Positions 24,811 through 36,864 are shown, numbered from the stretch's first letter. The stretch is 64,000 nucleotides of DNA from Viola odorata (GCA_963691705.1 OY829540.1:4540001-4604000); one strand, 5' to 3'. Notes: a model not told the origin generated them from the sequence alone. A program made the numbers and translations.

Positions 24811-25741
24811 ATGTAATATAAGTAATTTTCTAATTATTGTGTATGTATATTGTTAACTTCAAAATTAGTTAAATGGGGTATTAAATTAATATTGATTAAT
24901 TGTATGAGTTATTTAACCTTTTATTTAAATGTACATTGTATAATAAATAATTTAAATATAACAACTACTATACAAAGAATCCAATACTATATATTTTTTC
25001 TATTTTCGACGGTTTTGTCCATCGAAAAATATGGATGTTTCAACCGGACATCTCCGTTAGAAACTATTTTTTTTTTAAATTACAAAATTTTCAATAAGGC
25101 AATTAATTGTATTCTCAAATTGTAATTTAATTCAATTTGACATTAAAAAAAATTATTGTATAAACAATTATATACAAAATGACTAAATTAAGTTAAATTT
25201 TTATAAATAAGGTGGTTATAAATAATTACCAATTACATAAAAATATGATAATACTAATTATTACATTTTATGCTAAAATTTCTTATCTCATGAAAAACTC
25301 AATTCGTATGAGTAAAATTTTATATACTTAAATGGTAATCTTCTTTAATCAGTACAAAATTTTGACTTAATCATCTTTATGCATTTAAAATAGTAATGTA
25401 TTTCCGGCGGACATTTTCTGTCGGAAACTATGCATGCTTTTTTTCGTCGCTTATGTCCGTAAAAAATATTCATATATTTCGACAGACTTCTTCGTCGAAA
25501 GAGCCATTTAGGTCGAAAAAATTTAGCGTCAAGTTGGGGCCCCAAGTTTTTCCCTTTGGCGCTCAATGTTTTCGACGAAGTGGCCGTCAAAACCACTTTT
25601 CGACTGAAATGACCTTCAAAAATATTGACATTTCTATCGAAAACAACAGAGTATTTGTGGGATAAAAAATAATGTATTTTTTAGACGAAAATTTTCTACA
25701 AAAAATGTTCGTCGGTGATCGTTAGTTTTTTTTTAGTGATA

Positions 25742-27531
25742 TTAGTGTTTTGGTTTTCGAAGGTGTGGCTTGTTTTTAATATATTTTCGTTAGTTTATCA
25801 GGAAAAAAATATTTATTTATTTTTATATAAAAGGAGATGAAATTTTAGTATAAATTCGAGTCTCAATCAGTGCTTTGTTACCAACAAATAATCAATAAAT
25901 TGCGCGCACATATATTGACAAAAAATTAACACTTGAATTAATCGTAAAGAAAAATTATCAATTTAGCTCATGTATAAAAAAAATATTAGAAAAATAAAAA
26001 TATAAAAATGAGTTTTTTTCTTAAAAATTATAGAAAAATAGAAACATTTTGAAACAAAACAATGGAAAAAATAATAATGGAGTTGCAATGGTAATTTAGA
26101 ATGGTAAAGTTTGTTTCAAATAATATATTATAAAATTTAAGAAAATAGGAGAAATAAAAAACATGAAGAAACATAAATAATTCATATCAAGTAACTTTAA
26201 TTAAATGAATAAAAAAATTATATCACATTTAGAAAAACAAAGTAATGGAAAAAGTTATAATATAATATTGGGAGTAAACTATATGATCAAAAGCCAAAAA
26301 AAATAGAATTTTTTTAATGTAACTTTCTCTATAATATTCGAAAGTACTTTATTCATTTCAAGCACTGCTGACAAGGTGGAGCCGCACCAAACCAAGAAAT
26401 GGTCAGGTCAGCAATTGGAAAATATTCAAAATTGCCGAGCAGTAAGTCAAAGATTATTAGTATATAAAATTTTAAACTGATGGTCATTAATTACTTAACA
26501 TGAAAAAATCCAAGTTGCTGGGCAGCAAGTCGACTTTGTGATTTACTTCTTAACATGCCGTCATCTTTAGAAAAATCCCGGCCTTTTTCTTTTGAGGAAA
26601 CTCTGCAATTGTGATGCACTTAACCTAAGATAGTAATAAATAATAATTAAAATACGACTTACGAGCTCCACCACCTATACAAATAAAAGTAAATTTGACA
26701 AAATTCTCTAAAATAGTATAGAATTTTTGTGTGGTTCAGACCTAAAAAAATCGTACGAGTTTAATTTTCAGTAATGCCAAAGTGGTATTTTTCCTCCTTT
26801 TTTCATCAGAAAAAGTAGTTCGCTTATAAGTTATAGAAAAAGAAAGTAATTGCATTACAAATTGCAATGGCCCACAGGCCCAAATAAGTAAAATACAGAG
26901 GCCAGCCCAAACACGTAAAAACCAGCTGAAGCCTATTACAAAGCCCAAAGACAACCAACTGAACTAAAGCACCAGATATAAGCAAGTTCTCAGGATCCTG
27001 AAGTTTCACTGTAAGAATTAGAGCTTCAAAATGGGACCTGATCTACAGACGGATTGGTAACCATTTCATGATTTGACCCAAGAAAAAAAAACCTATCAGA
27101 AGTAAAACTTTCTAACAGGAAAATCTATGGGTTCTGGATTCTGACCAACAAGGTTACGATCTGTCATTGTTCGAGCGCAATACGATTCATTCCTGGATCT
27201 CCTGGCCATTTTTGTTCTTCTTCCCCACAGGATTAAGAATTTTATCTTCTATAGTTTCTGCACCAACTTGTTTGATGAGGAGATGGTTGCAGCAGATATG
27301 ATCGAGTTTGTGGAAGCAATTGAACCGGAAGATTTGACACGAAAACATCAGGAGTGCAGCAGAAATCATCTCAACTATGTATTTTCTTTCCGTTTCTTTG
27401 ACTAAAATGTAATCATGCAGAACCCAAATCAAACAAATAAGTTTTGACAGGAACATTAGTTTATACACAACAAATCACCAGCGCGTATGAAAGTGATACC
27501 GATATTTTACAAATGAACTGAAATTTCCAAG
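25742..27531. other. AT-rich intergenic DNA downstream of the receptor kinase gene
   Basis: Short hydrophobic reading frames occur on the minus strand around 26740-27010 but match nothing recognised. The last few hundred bases before 27532 are probably 3' untranslated or downstream sequence of the receptor kinase gene. Confidence 0.4.
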
Positions 27532-29457
27532 TTAACGACCCATTTTGATGCTTGAATTTGACATTAATGGTTCACCTGAGCTGACTGCTGGTGAAGGCGC
27601 ATGATACAAAGCAACTGGCATCCTGTTTGGAAGATTTGGCAGAGCTGCTTCGAAATTAAGAACATGAATCGCTTGCCTTATGGAAGGCCTCAAGGTGCGA
27701 TCAGGATGGGCACACCACAGTCCAACAATCATCAAACATTCCATCTGCCTCTCATCAAAATCAGAACGAAGCTTCCCATCGATTGCCAACTCAAGTCTCT
27801 TATTTCCATAAAGATCCCAAATCCACTCCACCAAACTCATTTCACAATCCTTTGCGATGACATCATTGGCTTTTCCTCCAGTAGCAATTTACAATGCAAC
27901 CACGCCAAAGCTGTATACGTCCGACTCCTTACTAGGTCTGCATGTTCTTATATATTCCGGAGCCATGTAGCCAGGGGTTCCGGCCAATCCTGTTGTATTT
28001 TGACCTAGCTCGTGGTCTATGAGTCGAGCCAACCCGAAGTCACCAAGCTTGACATTGAAGCTTGAATCCAGCATTATGTTGCTTGATTTCACATCACGAT
28101 GCACCACACACTGTTCCCACTCTTCGTGCAGGTACAGCAAAGCAGAGGCCAAGCCAATGGCTATTCTGTACCGCACAGGCCATGTTAGAGGAGGTTTCTT
28201 TCCAAATAGGTGAGAATCAAGGCTCCCATTTGGCATGTACTCGTAGACGAGCAGGAACTCGCCATTATCATGGCACCAACCGATGAGTTGAACCAAATTC
28301 CGGTGCCTCAGCTGACCAATGGTCTTCACCTCTGTGAGATACTCCTTCTTCCCTTGTTTCGAACTTCTTGATATTTTCTTCACAGCAACTACAATATCCA
28401 AATCAGGCAGGTACCCTCTGTAGACTGCACCAAACCCTCCTTCGCCCAATTTCCTCTGGTTTGAAAAGTTTCTGGTAGCTGATGCCAGATCCTTTGATGA
28501 AAATCTTCTTGGTCCTACCTGCTTTTCAATGTCATTGTTAATTGATGTTAAGTTCAGTACTGCTCTTGCCGCAGCTGCTTCCCTCCTCATCTGCTTCCTT
28601 CTCAAAACACCAAATGTTATGATCACAGCGCCAATCAAAACCCCTAGTGAAGCTGATAATCCAACAACAAGTCCCTTCTGTTTATTCTCATTCTTGTCTT
28701 TCATCTGCAGGGTTGAGTTGAACTCCCAAGACTCGAGAACATGGAGCTCGATATCATTGCTTGTGGCTGCTGTGAACCCCATCGAGACCCACTCCTGAAG
28801 AACCTCCCTGAGATCAATGTTGTAGGAAAGACTGGTGTTCTCTAGAGAAGAAGAAGCTGTCTTCTGATATTTCCAAGAAACACTTAGATTCTTAGTAGTA
28901 CCATTATAAGTGATCCACGCATCAGCAGTGTCTGCACTGTGCAAGCTAGTATTCCAAAAGGTGTAGACATCAGATGAAAGAGAGTTTCTGTTGATACCCA
29001 CATGCTGAAATGGAGGATCCCAATCCGGGTTCGGGTAAGAATCAAACTCGACAAGAACAATTTGGTTGCCTGGGGACTTGGCGGTGGTCAAGTTAAACAA
29101 GCCAAGAAAGCCACCAACTGAATTGGGTGGGATTTGGAATCCAACCGGAGCGAGGAAGAAAGCGAAACCAGCACCTGCAGAAGTTTGTCGACATTCGATC
29201 TTAAAAGAAAAATGAGTGGTGAAGTCAGTTAGCCTTTTGGTTTGAGGATCCCAAATTGGTATTTCCTCAGCATAAGTGACTCGACCAAGTTGATACGTAA
29301 AATAATCGCTGTTGAATTCAATGGTGCCAAGGTACGGTGTTGCACCTCCCTCGTAGTTTACGCGGGGATCATCGGGTTCAAACTGGTTTATTTTGAAGGA
29401 AATTGAAGAAACTAAAGGAGCAAGAAGAACAAGAATGAAGAAAGAAGAAATGACCAT
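27532..29457 (-). pseudogene. L-type lectin receptor kinase with one premature stop
   Basis: This is an intronless membrane receptor-like kinase of the lectin class (LecRK, IX-like in appearance), a family with roles in defence and stress perception. Starting at 29457: signal peptide about 1-19; legume-lectin domain about 20-250 (GAGFAFFLAP, VEFDSYPNPDWDPP); membrane segment about 262-284; kinase from ~335 with GEGGFG 338-343, Lys360 in VAVKK, HRD 453-455, DFG 473-475, APE 499-501. Codon 523 (27889-27891) is TAA where related kinases have Glu in VVALEIATG, so one G-to-T change would explain it. The same frame stays open for another ~118 codons to a normal end at 27532. As it stands the product lacks kinase subdomains after the F-helix. 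It is otherwise intact, so either a very young pseudogene, a strain-specific null allele or a sequencing error. Confidence 0.9.
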
Positions 29458-29534
29458 GGTGGGTGAGGAACTGGTGGTCCAGAAGTGTAAATGGGGTATG
29501 GTATTTCATGTACAATTTCCTTTTTGCTAACGCA

Positions 29535-29542
29535 TTATATAA
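29535..29542 (-). promoter_or_regulatory. Probable TATA box of the receptor kinase gene
   Basis: TTATATAA lies about 80 bases upstream of the start codon at 29457, a normal distance for a plant core promoter with a short leader. Element 4 begins only ~140 bases further upstream, so much of the upstream control region may be transposon DNA. Confidence 0.55.
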
Positions 29543-29677
29543 GTTAACTTCGTTGACAGCTCATTGACTATATAGATTGACGAAGAAAGAAATAAAGTAC
29601 TCGCGTAACTTTTTTTCACCGTGTTAATGTGTGTTTTGTATATATTTTTCTCTCCATTCTTTCTCATATTTTTAGCA

Positions 29678-31175
29678 TGATACTGCTAATTTGTCATGGT
29701 TTCTATCATTTTTGCAGTTCTGGCCTAAAAGAGAGAAAGATACAAAAACACGCACTAATTGGCTGGAATCTTGTGGAACTCAAAGCTTCAAGACCAGCGT
29801 CGAGGGCTAGCTATTTATCTGTCGTCGATCCCTAGATGCGAGCCATGCCGTGTAGCCTTGGACCCGCACTGGAACCATCTGGTGCCGCATTCTGCCTAGG
29901 ATTTGATGCCGCACGTGCTGATATCTCTCCAAGGACGCGCGAAGAGAGACCCACGCGGGATTCCTTCCAGATTCCCTTTTGGCTATTTTGGGAATATTCC
30001 CTCTAGGACACGCTCCCCTTGTACCTCCCTTTTAGTTGTATTTTGTCCTTATGTGAGCTAAGAGGGTATTTAAACTTTAGTTTTTAGGGTTTTAGGACAT
30101 CATCCTTTTTGGGGCAACCGCTCTTACACATTCTTTTTTAGTCTTTCTTTGGGATTTATTCCTCTCTTTTTGTTGTAGCTGCCGCCAGCTACCAACTCTT
30201 CTTCAAACCGGAGCTAAAAGCTCCGGCCGGTATTTATTAAGCTTTTATTTCCTTCATTGCATCTCTATCTTTTATGCTATATATTAGATCTGTTTATATT
30301 TATTTATTTATTAGCATGAGCGGCTAAGCTCATCCGCTTAGCAAGGGTATTTTGAGGGTTGCAAAGGGGGTAGTCAAGAGGTCAAATCGTTCTTCATATA
30401 TTCTTATTGCTATATTTGATTGTTTGCCGTTTTATTGTCAAATCTATTTGGGTTTATTGGAAGTTTGATCACCTACTGATCTACCTTCTTAGATTACTGT
30501 CGTTTCTTTGGTAATAACTAATGCGAGGCCTTAAAATAGAAGCAGACAACTAGATGGATTGTCATTAGTTTGGTCTGTTCCGACTAGGGCAAGTGATCAA
30601 TTAGGGTAGATCTGTCAACGTCTTGCCCTAGACGTGTCTTTCCTCTTCTTAATGGGCCTTTGAGTATTGCCTCCCCTTCTCGTACCTAGGAGGACGACTA
30701 AGTGTCAAGGTTACCTCATATGTGAAAACGGGGGGTAACTTCTCTTACGAAGGAAAGTAGGGGGCCTAAACGTACCTAGCCCCTATAGCACGTCTATGGC
30801 ATAGGAATAAAATATTTGTGCGGCGATGACTGACTAGGCCTTGACGCAACCCAAGAAAATTCCTTGCTAAGATTTCCCCTCATTTGACTTCATCTCCTTT
30901 ACTTTCCTATTTGTTTTATTTTGTTTATGATTGTTATTTTGTCAATTTTATTAATTCTGTCTTTGTTAGCTATCTAGGTCTCGATCTCATTTGGTTAACT
31001 AGTTTAACCAACACGCCCCTCCCCCGTGTTACTATTTGATTGCATTTGTTTTTGTCATACATCTAGTGCAAGTTGTCATCCTTCAATCCCTATGGTTGTT
31101 ACAACTATACGCAAATTAATTTATGCATGTAGGCTTCAGGATTTATTATTATTTTTGACGTGTTTCGATGATGCA
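29678..31175 (+). repeat. 5' LTR of element 4 (approximate ends)
   Basis: It starts TGATACTGC, like other LTRs in this window that begin TGAT, and ends near GATGCA a few bases before a primer-binding site. The LTR of element 5 shares layout in its middle (a conserved CTAGG/tract region and the GCAAGGGT...TTGCAA segment). No second LTR is in the window, so both ends are inferred by analogy. Confidence 0.6.
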
Positions 31176-31185
31176 AGTTAAATTT

Positions 31186-31203
31186 TAGTGTCGTTGCCGG
31201 GGA
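31186..31203 (+). promoter_or_regulatory. Decayed tRNA-Asp primer-binding site of element 4
   Basis: TAGTGTCGTTGCCGGGGA differs from the consensus at three places, each a C-to-T or G-to-A change, as expected from deamination of methylated DNA. Confidence 0.75.
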
Positions 31204-31235
31204 TTGTTTAGAACTGATTCCTTTATTTTGACTGT

Positions 31236-32188
31236 ATGACCAGGAGATCTACACCTAATCTACTACCCCTCGATCACGAGCTCACTAGGATGGAAAGAGG
31301 ATTCTGTAGGCAGGCTAGAGGACCATTTATCAACCGTAGAGGAATCCCTACCCCTGTTCTCGAAAGAAATCTCTCTGACCTAGATAATCTCGACAATATT
31401 TTTCACGAAGATCTTGCTTTCTTTCATCAAGACCTCGACGACACCGAGTTCGTCAACCCTGAGATACCCAACATGGCAGATCCACCGCCACCACTGAATG
31501 ACCAGACCATTGATGACCTCAATGCTGCTCCAGAGTCACCAAGCAGTTGTATCATCTGGCCGGTTGTTCAGCATGATTGGACGCTCAAGTCCGCTGTCAT
31601 GCATCATCTCCCTTCCTTCCATAGATTACCTAAAGAGAACCCTCATCGACATCTGCAGCATGCTCACTCTGTTTGCGAGGCCATGAAGTTGACTAATGTT
31701 GACATAGACCAAGCTAAATTGTGAGTCATTATGTGGTCTCTGAAAGATGTTGCCAAGGATTGGTTTTATGACCTCCCTCCTAGACCTATTGCCTCTTGGG
31801 CCGAGATGTCTAAGGCTTTCACCGATAAGTACTATCCAGCGTCTATGGCTAGCGTCACCCGCAAGTAGCTAGTCTCCATTATCCAAAAAGGTGACGATAG
31901 TCTAGGGCAGTATCACGAGCGCTTCAAGAAGATGCAAGCCTTGTGTCCTTCACACAACCTCACCGATCACGCGTTTATTTAATATTTTTATGAGGGATTG
32001 AAGCTAAATGACAAGGTCCTATTGGATACCGCAACTAGTGGTTCTCTTTGTGCTCGTACCCCAGCTGCCGCCAAAGCTATTATTGAGCTTATGCGAAAAC
32101 CATCATTGCATCTGACAAAGTGGCAAATCACACTCAGGATGTCCGCGTTGCTGCCATGGAAAATCAGTTAACAACCATCACGGGCATG
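31236..32188 (+). pseudogene. gag of element 4, left part
   Basis: From the ATG at 31236 the frame encodes an Athila-type Gag N-terminus (MTRRSTPNLLPLDHELTRME), then the capsid-like region with KDVAKDWFYDLPP and SLGQYHERFKKMQALCPSH. In-frame stops occur near 31721, 31866 and 31979, so it is dead. It is cut at 32188 by the insertion of element 2, just before the zinc-knuckle region, and continues at 44051. Homologous to element 2 gag but clearly a different family. Confidence 0.8.
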
Positions 32189-33710
32189 TGATCGCGCGTC
32201 GAACACGTCAAATATAATAGTGAAATAGGTATGGAATTGGGGGTAGAAATACAACTTATCACTGTCCACAAGAGTTTGTAGATTGTGGTAAGAGGATCGT
32301 CTACAGAGACCTCTAGGAGATGTAATTCTTAGGTTGACTTCCTCGTCACTGGATTTAGTTTGGTAGTATCTGAAAATAAAGACAAAACAGAAAGAAGTAA
32401 AAATAGTTCGAAAAGAGTATTGGCCAAAGGCTTGGCCAAGACAGAGGTCAAGATTGAAATAAATCTGATAAAAAAGAGTTCTAGGTAAGGGCGATGTGAG
32501 AGCTTCTGTTCTTATGCTTCGATCATAGATTCATAGGTATTCCTCTCTTCGTTCATAGTACTGCTATAGAGTGGAGGCACTCCTGTTCACTTCTGTCTTC
32601 CCTCCTCTTCAAATTACCTGGCGGGTACTCCCTTTCCTGATAATCCTAGCCAAGGGACACCTTGCTGGTTAAAGGGTTTATCCGTTTGACTGCTGTCTTG
32701 AATGGTTGTTCGCTTCCTCAATGGTATAGGGGAAGACAGTACCTAGGCCAAGGTGTCTCCCTATGGAAACCCTAGGTTGTCAATCTGGTCTTGACCTAGA
32801 TTACTTATCTCTTCTAGTCTGGCGCGAGACTAGTTGCCTACTTCGTCTAGCCGATGGGTACTCCATTTCCTTCTAGACCGGCTGCAACTCTTCTCTCCTA
32901 GAGTACAAGGATGATCAAACCTTATCTCTAGTGAGTAAGCGATAGATAAAGTTTTAGAAATAAATAAATACGAGAGAAGAGATTGTTAAGTACGAATTAA
33001 TCTCACGAATGCATAAGAACTTCAGCTCATCAACCCTTACCAAGAATGGGTGTTTAGTTACTAATACTCATAATTAAAAAGATAAAAGTATTTAATTGCA
33101 TAAATAAACTAAATCCGAGATTTAAATAAATCCGGAGTAAATTGTATCAATGTCGAAGAAGGAGAAAAGAGAAGAAAGGTTCCGATCTCGACAGAGGAGG
33201 AACAATGTTTAGCTAAATAGCCCTCAACTCCTCTGTCCTTTTCCAACTCTAATCCCTAGAAAATCTCTAAAAAGATTGCTACAATAATTTGTTCTTAAAT
33301 GGGAATTAAATCGCAAATACAAAAGAGGGAGATCCCATGCGGGATTTTTATCGTGATATGCTTCAAATCCCTCTAAATTTGCGGGACAACTGCGACTTAC
33401 CAGCTGCAAAGCCCAATGCGGGAAGCGGCCCAAGTGATCCACGCTCCTGGCTTTATCGCGAAAGTGTCTTGGCCGCAGGCTTGGCCAAGACGGTCTTAAT
33501 GGTGCGCTGCTTTGGATGCGAATGTGTCTTGGCCAAAGTCTAGGCCAAGACTGGGAAAAGCAGCTTCTGCTTTCCACATCAAAATCTTCAATATTTCTTC
33601 ATCAGACCAGAACTGCCAACAATATGGGAAATCAAGGATAAATCAGTAGGTTTACTGTCCAAATAAACAAGTAAATGGACAATAAAACATGATGAAATGC
33701 AATGCAATCA
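32189..33710 (-). repeat. 3' LTR of element 2 (full length, 1522 bp)
   Basis: Bounded by TGATCGCGCG at the left and CAATGCAATCA at the right. It contains three dyad clusters: cores 32422/32434/32446, 33471/33483 and 33531/33543, all spaced by 12. Confidence 0.9.
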
Positions 33711-33725
33711 AATTCCCCACACTTA
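33711..33725 (-). promoter_or_regulatory. Polypurine tract of element 2
   Basis: Minus strand TAAGTGTGGGGAATT abuts the 3' LTR. Two more copies of the same word lie inside the element near 34690 and 37380. Confidence 0.85.
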
Positions 33726-34791
33726 AACTATGCTTGCCCCCAAGCATACAGACTCAAAGACTCAAAATAAAAATAAAAACATAACAAAAACAGAACGGAC
33801 ACCATGAACCCCCTGACTTTCTCATTTTCAAGTTGTTCACCCTATCACTGGATCTGCCAAGACACCTTCCTAACATACCCAATGCTAGACTAACAAGGAC
33901 TAATCAATACCCTAAACATACCCCATCCACATGGTATCAAGACACTCCACTAGAGTTTATTGATAAAGTATAGGGCAACAAGGTTCACCGTAGATTTGAG
34001 TCCCACCAAAGTGTTGTCTATCCAATAGTGCCTAAAGACTGTTGTCATTTGAATCACTTTGACAGATTTGTTCTATTTTTTTCTTTCTTTTCTATGTCCT
34101 AGCATGTTTTTTTAGACATAGCAAGTGTCCTTTGAATTTTTACAGACACAGCACATAGACAGAGCTTGTTCTTTTTGGCTAGAACTTCCACCTTTGCTAT
34201 GTCTGCCCTATGACGTTCCAACACCTTCTACTGTCTCACACTCTAGATAGATAGAACAACACACTCATATCATGGCAGCAAACCCTATTACCCTAAAAGA
34301 AGTTGAGGTTCTAGCTAAATGTCCCTACGACCATGTGGATAGTTAATGTTTGGGAATCATTAGAGTATATGCCCCTTAGGCATTGATCAATTACGCTCAT
34401 TCGCTTCCCTGTTACTAAAGCATTGTATCCTCTAGGAAGGTGTCTTAAAAACAGTCCCACCGAAAGACTAAACAGCCTAAGCAAGAAAATAGGGGTTCGG
34501 GTGTATACAAAACAGACTCAAAACATGCAGAAAAATACAAATAAAAATCATGCAAATGACAGACGCAAAACTGGACAAACTGATGTAAAAAGAGAAATTA
34601 AAACACAAAAAACTGACTCAAAATCACACAAATCAACCAATATTCACAACAAACAAACACAAAAAATAAACCAAGAAATTAAAACACCTTCCCCACACTT
34701 AAAAGACACAATGTCCTCATTGTGTGGAGAGAAAAAAATAAAAGACAAAAATTTAAAAAGGAAAAGACACGACCTGGGGGCAAAAGCAGCT
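33726..34791 (-). other. 3' noncoding region of element 2
   Basis: No reading frame of note. Near 34688-34730 an internal polypurine-like word is followed by a small hairpin (CACAATG-TCCT-CATTGTG). Equivalent words (GAGGACATTGTC) stand in element 1 near 19650 and in element 5 near 60190, so this piece is conserved between families. Confidence 0.6.
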
Positions 34792-36864
34792 TTATGCTGC
34801 TGGAGGCTGGGCATCTTGGCCTGAAGCTTGGCCTAGACTCTGGTCTGGAGGTGGCTGTGAACTTGGTGGATTTTGTGGAGCAGAAGTCTGGGCAGGCGGC
34901 TGCTGTTGTGCTGCTGCAGGTGTTTTGGGATCCTCCTGTTCGTCAGATGACTCGGAGTCACTGCTGGTGAGCAAATGATCGCACACCTTCTTGCGAATGT
35001 GCGCAGTGCCTCTGTCGATCTCTTTGATATACTCGAAGTGAACCTTCACATGTTCATGGACATGTTTGATGGTGTCCATGAGGTTCTTCTGCTGCTCCAT
35101 GATGGTCTTCTGGCTGTCGATCAATGCCTGGGCCCATGATGGGACCATCTCATTGATGTCTGCCATTGGAGGCTCTTGTGGCCTGTCCTGACCCTTGTCC
35201 TGGCCTAGACGGTCCAGGATAATCTTTTGCTGCTCCAGGATGAGCAACTGCCGAGCTTGAAATTCTCTTCCCCAAGTTGGAAGGTCAGAGGCACCACTGG
35301 TTGGGGGATCTTGGCCTGGAGATTGGCCTAGATCAGCAGCTGCAGCTGGTTCTGAAATTGGAGGATCTTGGCCTATGTCTTGGCCTAGATCCTGGGCTGT
35401 ATCGACCTCTGCTGCTTCTCCTGGGATTTTGACAGGGCGTAGCTTGTAGTTCCCTGCATTCTTTTTGCCAAAAATGTGCTCCTCCACCGGTGTAAAACCT
35501 GCATTACACTCAACAAATTCTCCTTCCAAATGGAAATATCCCATTTGGTCGAAGGCTCTCAAATCTAATATTTTAGGGGAGCAACACTTATGCAAATCAG
35601 CAGTTTGCACAGCCAACCAAGTGATAAGAGACCCTAGAATCAGTTTAGAATTTGACTCGCAAGCATGCAATTGATGAACCAAATAAAGACCTAAATTGAC
35701 CTTTTTCTTGTGCAGTACACACCATAGCAAAAAGAGTTCGGACTTGGCCAGATTTCCAGAAACTTTTGTCTTCCCCGAAAGGTTGATAGACAAAGTCCTG
35801 TAGAGCATACGAAGGGTTGGGTTCTGAATTGCATGGGCTTTGGAATTCCTATCGAATTTAACCTTAGGGTCTCCTGATACCTCTCTAAAGGCAGCATTCT
35901 TATCCCAATCAGTGGGATAATCATAAACAGACTCATCATTATACGCATAACCCAACAAAGCATTAAACGCATTCAAAGACAAGTGGCTCCATTTGCCACA
36001 CAAACGAAAATTAACCACATCAGTGGCATCCAAATCAGGCTTATCTCTACCCCTAATATACACAGTGTCTTGGTCAAACCAGAAACTGGTGTGAAATTCC
36101 AAGCAGAGCTCAGTGAACGCATCACAATCAATTGACATCAAAGGGACCCAACCAATATCATACACAAAGGTTCTAATTCTATCCCCTAAACCCATTTTAT
36201 CCAAAAATGAAAAATCAAGCATGGCAAAAGCAGGAATATCACACGACTCAATCAATTTGGCTTTAAGGTCTGGTGTGTCAAACTTCAACCAACCTCTGAG
36301 TGTGTGAAGTGGGGGGAGAGATATTACCTTGGCAGTCTTGGCCGGTGTCTTGGCCAAGACTGGAATCTCTTCTTCGTCGTCCTCATCTTCCTCGACCACC
36401 TGTTGTTTCCCTTTGCTTTTGGTGGTGGAAGGAGCAACACTGGTTTTGCCCTTCTTAGGGTTTGAAGGCGGTGGCGGTGAATCTGGGATTCTCGCCGGCT
36501 TCGTCCTCGGGGTCTTTTTGTGGGCCACTTGCTTGATTTGCCCAGTGGGCTTTTTCGCAGGGGCGGTCATGGTTGGTTGCTTCGCCGGAGGTGGCGGTGG
36601 TGGTATGGGAACTGCTGAAGTGGCAGGAGCTGGGTTTGATGCTGCGACGGTCGGAGCTGGGTTTGATGCTCTGGCCGCCTCCATCTTCTTCAGCAGCCTC
36701 TTCTCTCGCCTGCTCTCTCTTTCTCCTGCCGATGCGGGAGCGGACGGCTTCATCCTCTTTGCAAGAGGGACTTCGTCGGAGTCTTCATCACTCACGACCA
36801 CTGCCCGGTCGACTCCCTTAACACTATCCTCTGAGTCCTCAGGCAAGTCGTCTTCCGAGGACAT
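34792..36864 (-). CDS. Athila accessory ORF in the env position, open for 690 codons
   Basis: The function is not established. The ORF lies between integrase and the 3' LTR, where some Athila elements carry an env-like or ORF-1 protein. Layout: acidic and Lys/Pro/Ala-rich N-terminus (about 1-180, nuclear-signal-like KKMEAARAS, KGKQQVVEEDEDDEEE); a globular middle (about 190-470) with LGDRIRTFVYDIGWVPL, LCLEFHTSFWF, NFRLCGKWSHLSL, KAHAIQNPTLRMLYR, KSELFLLWCVLHKKKVNLG; then a Gln/Pro-rich C-terminus with a possible coiled coil around QKTIMEQQKNLMDTI. The middle is homologous to 60463-62157 in element 5. No signal peptide or membrane segment is seen, which argues against a true envelope. Repeats LGQDIGQD, LGQSPGQD, LGQDKGQD are translations of the GGCC dyads. 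Unlike gag-pol it has no stop. The frame stays open upstream of the chosen ATG, so the true start may be further out. Confidence 0.7.
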   Translation of the reverse strand: MSSEDDLPEDSEDSVKGVDRAVVVSDEDSDEVPLAKRMKPSAPASAGERESRREKRLLKKMEAARASNPAPTVAASNPAPATSAVPIPPPPPPAKQPTMTAPAKKPTGQIKQVAHKKTPRTKPARIPDSPPPPSNPKKGKTSVAPSTTKSKGKQQVVEEDEDDEEEIPVLAKTPAKTAKVISLPPLHTLRGWLKFDTPDLKAKLIESCDIPAFAMLDFSFLDKMGLGDRIRTFVYDIGWVPLMSIDCDAFTELCLEFHTSFWFDQDTVYIRGRDKPDLDATDVVNFRLCGKWSHLSLNAFNALLGYAYNDESVYDYPTDWDKNAAFREVSGDPKVKFDRNSKAHAIQNPTLRMLYRTLSINLSGKTKVSGNLAKSELFLLWCVLHKKKVNLGLYLVHQLHACESNSKLILGSLITWLAVQTADLHKCCSPKILDLRAFDQMGYFHLEGEFVECNAGFTPVEEHIFGKKNAGNYKLRPVKIPGEAAEVDTAQDLGQDIGQDPPISEPAAAADLGQSPGQDPPTSGASDLPTWGREFQARQLLILEQQKIILDRLGQDKGQDRPQEPPMADINEMVPSWAQALIDSQKTIMEQQKNLMDTIKHVHEHVKVHFEYIKEIDRGTAHIRKKVCDHLLTSSDSESSDEQEDPKTPAAAQQQPPAQTSAPQNPPSSQPPPDQSLGQASGQDAQPPAA

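Larger units (their letters stand above)
22643..25738. mobile_element. CACTA-like (En/Spm) non-autonomous element, 3.1 kb
   Basis: The left end reads TACTAAAAAAAAAA and the right end TTTTTTTTTAGTG, an inverted CACTA terminus with one change at the left tip. A 3-base duplication ATA flanks it (22640-22642, 25739-25741), the usual size for CACTA elements. Subterminal words such as TTCGTCGAA, CCGTCGGAAA and TTCGACGG appear near both ends. No transposase frame is visible. It contains a nested MITE (22779-23284) and AT-rich tandem repeats (24299-24810). Confidence 0.75.

Noticed and set aside
26742..27009. Overlapping short hydrophobic minus-strand frames
   Set aside because: No homology, no start context, and no link to the receptor kinase frame.
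34792..36864. Calling the accessory ORF a retroviral-type envelope
   Set aside because: No signal peptide, transmembrane segment, or cleavage-site features are visible; only the position fits.
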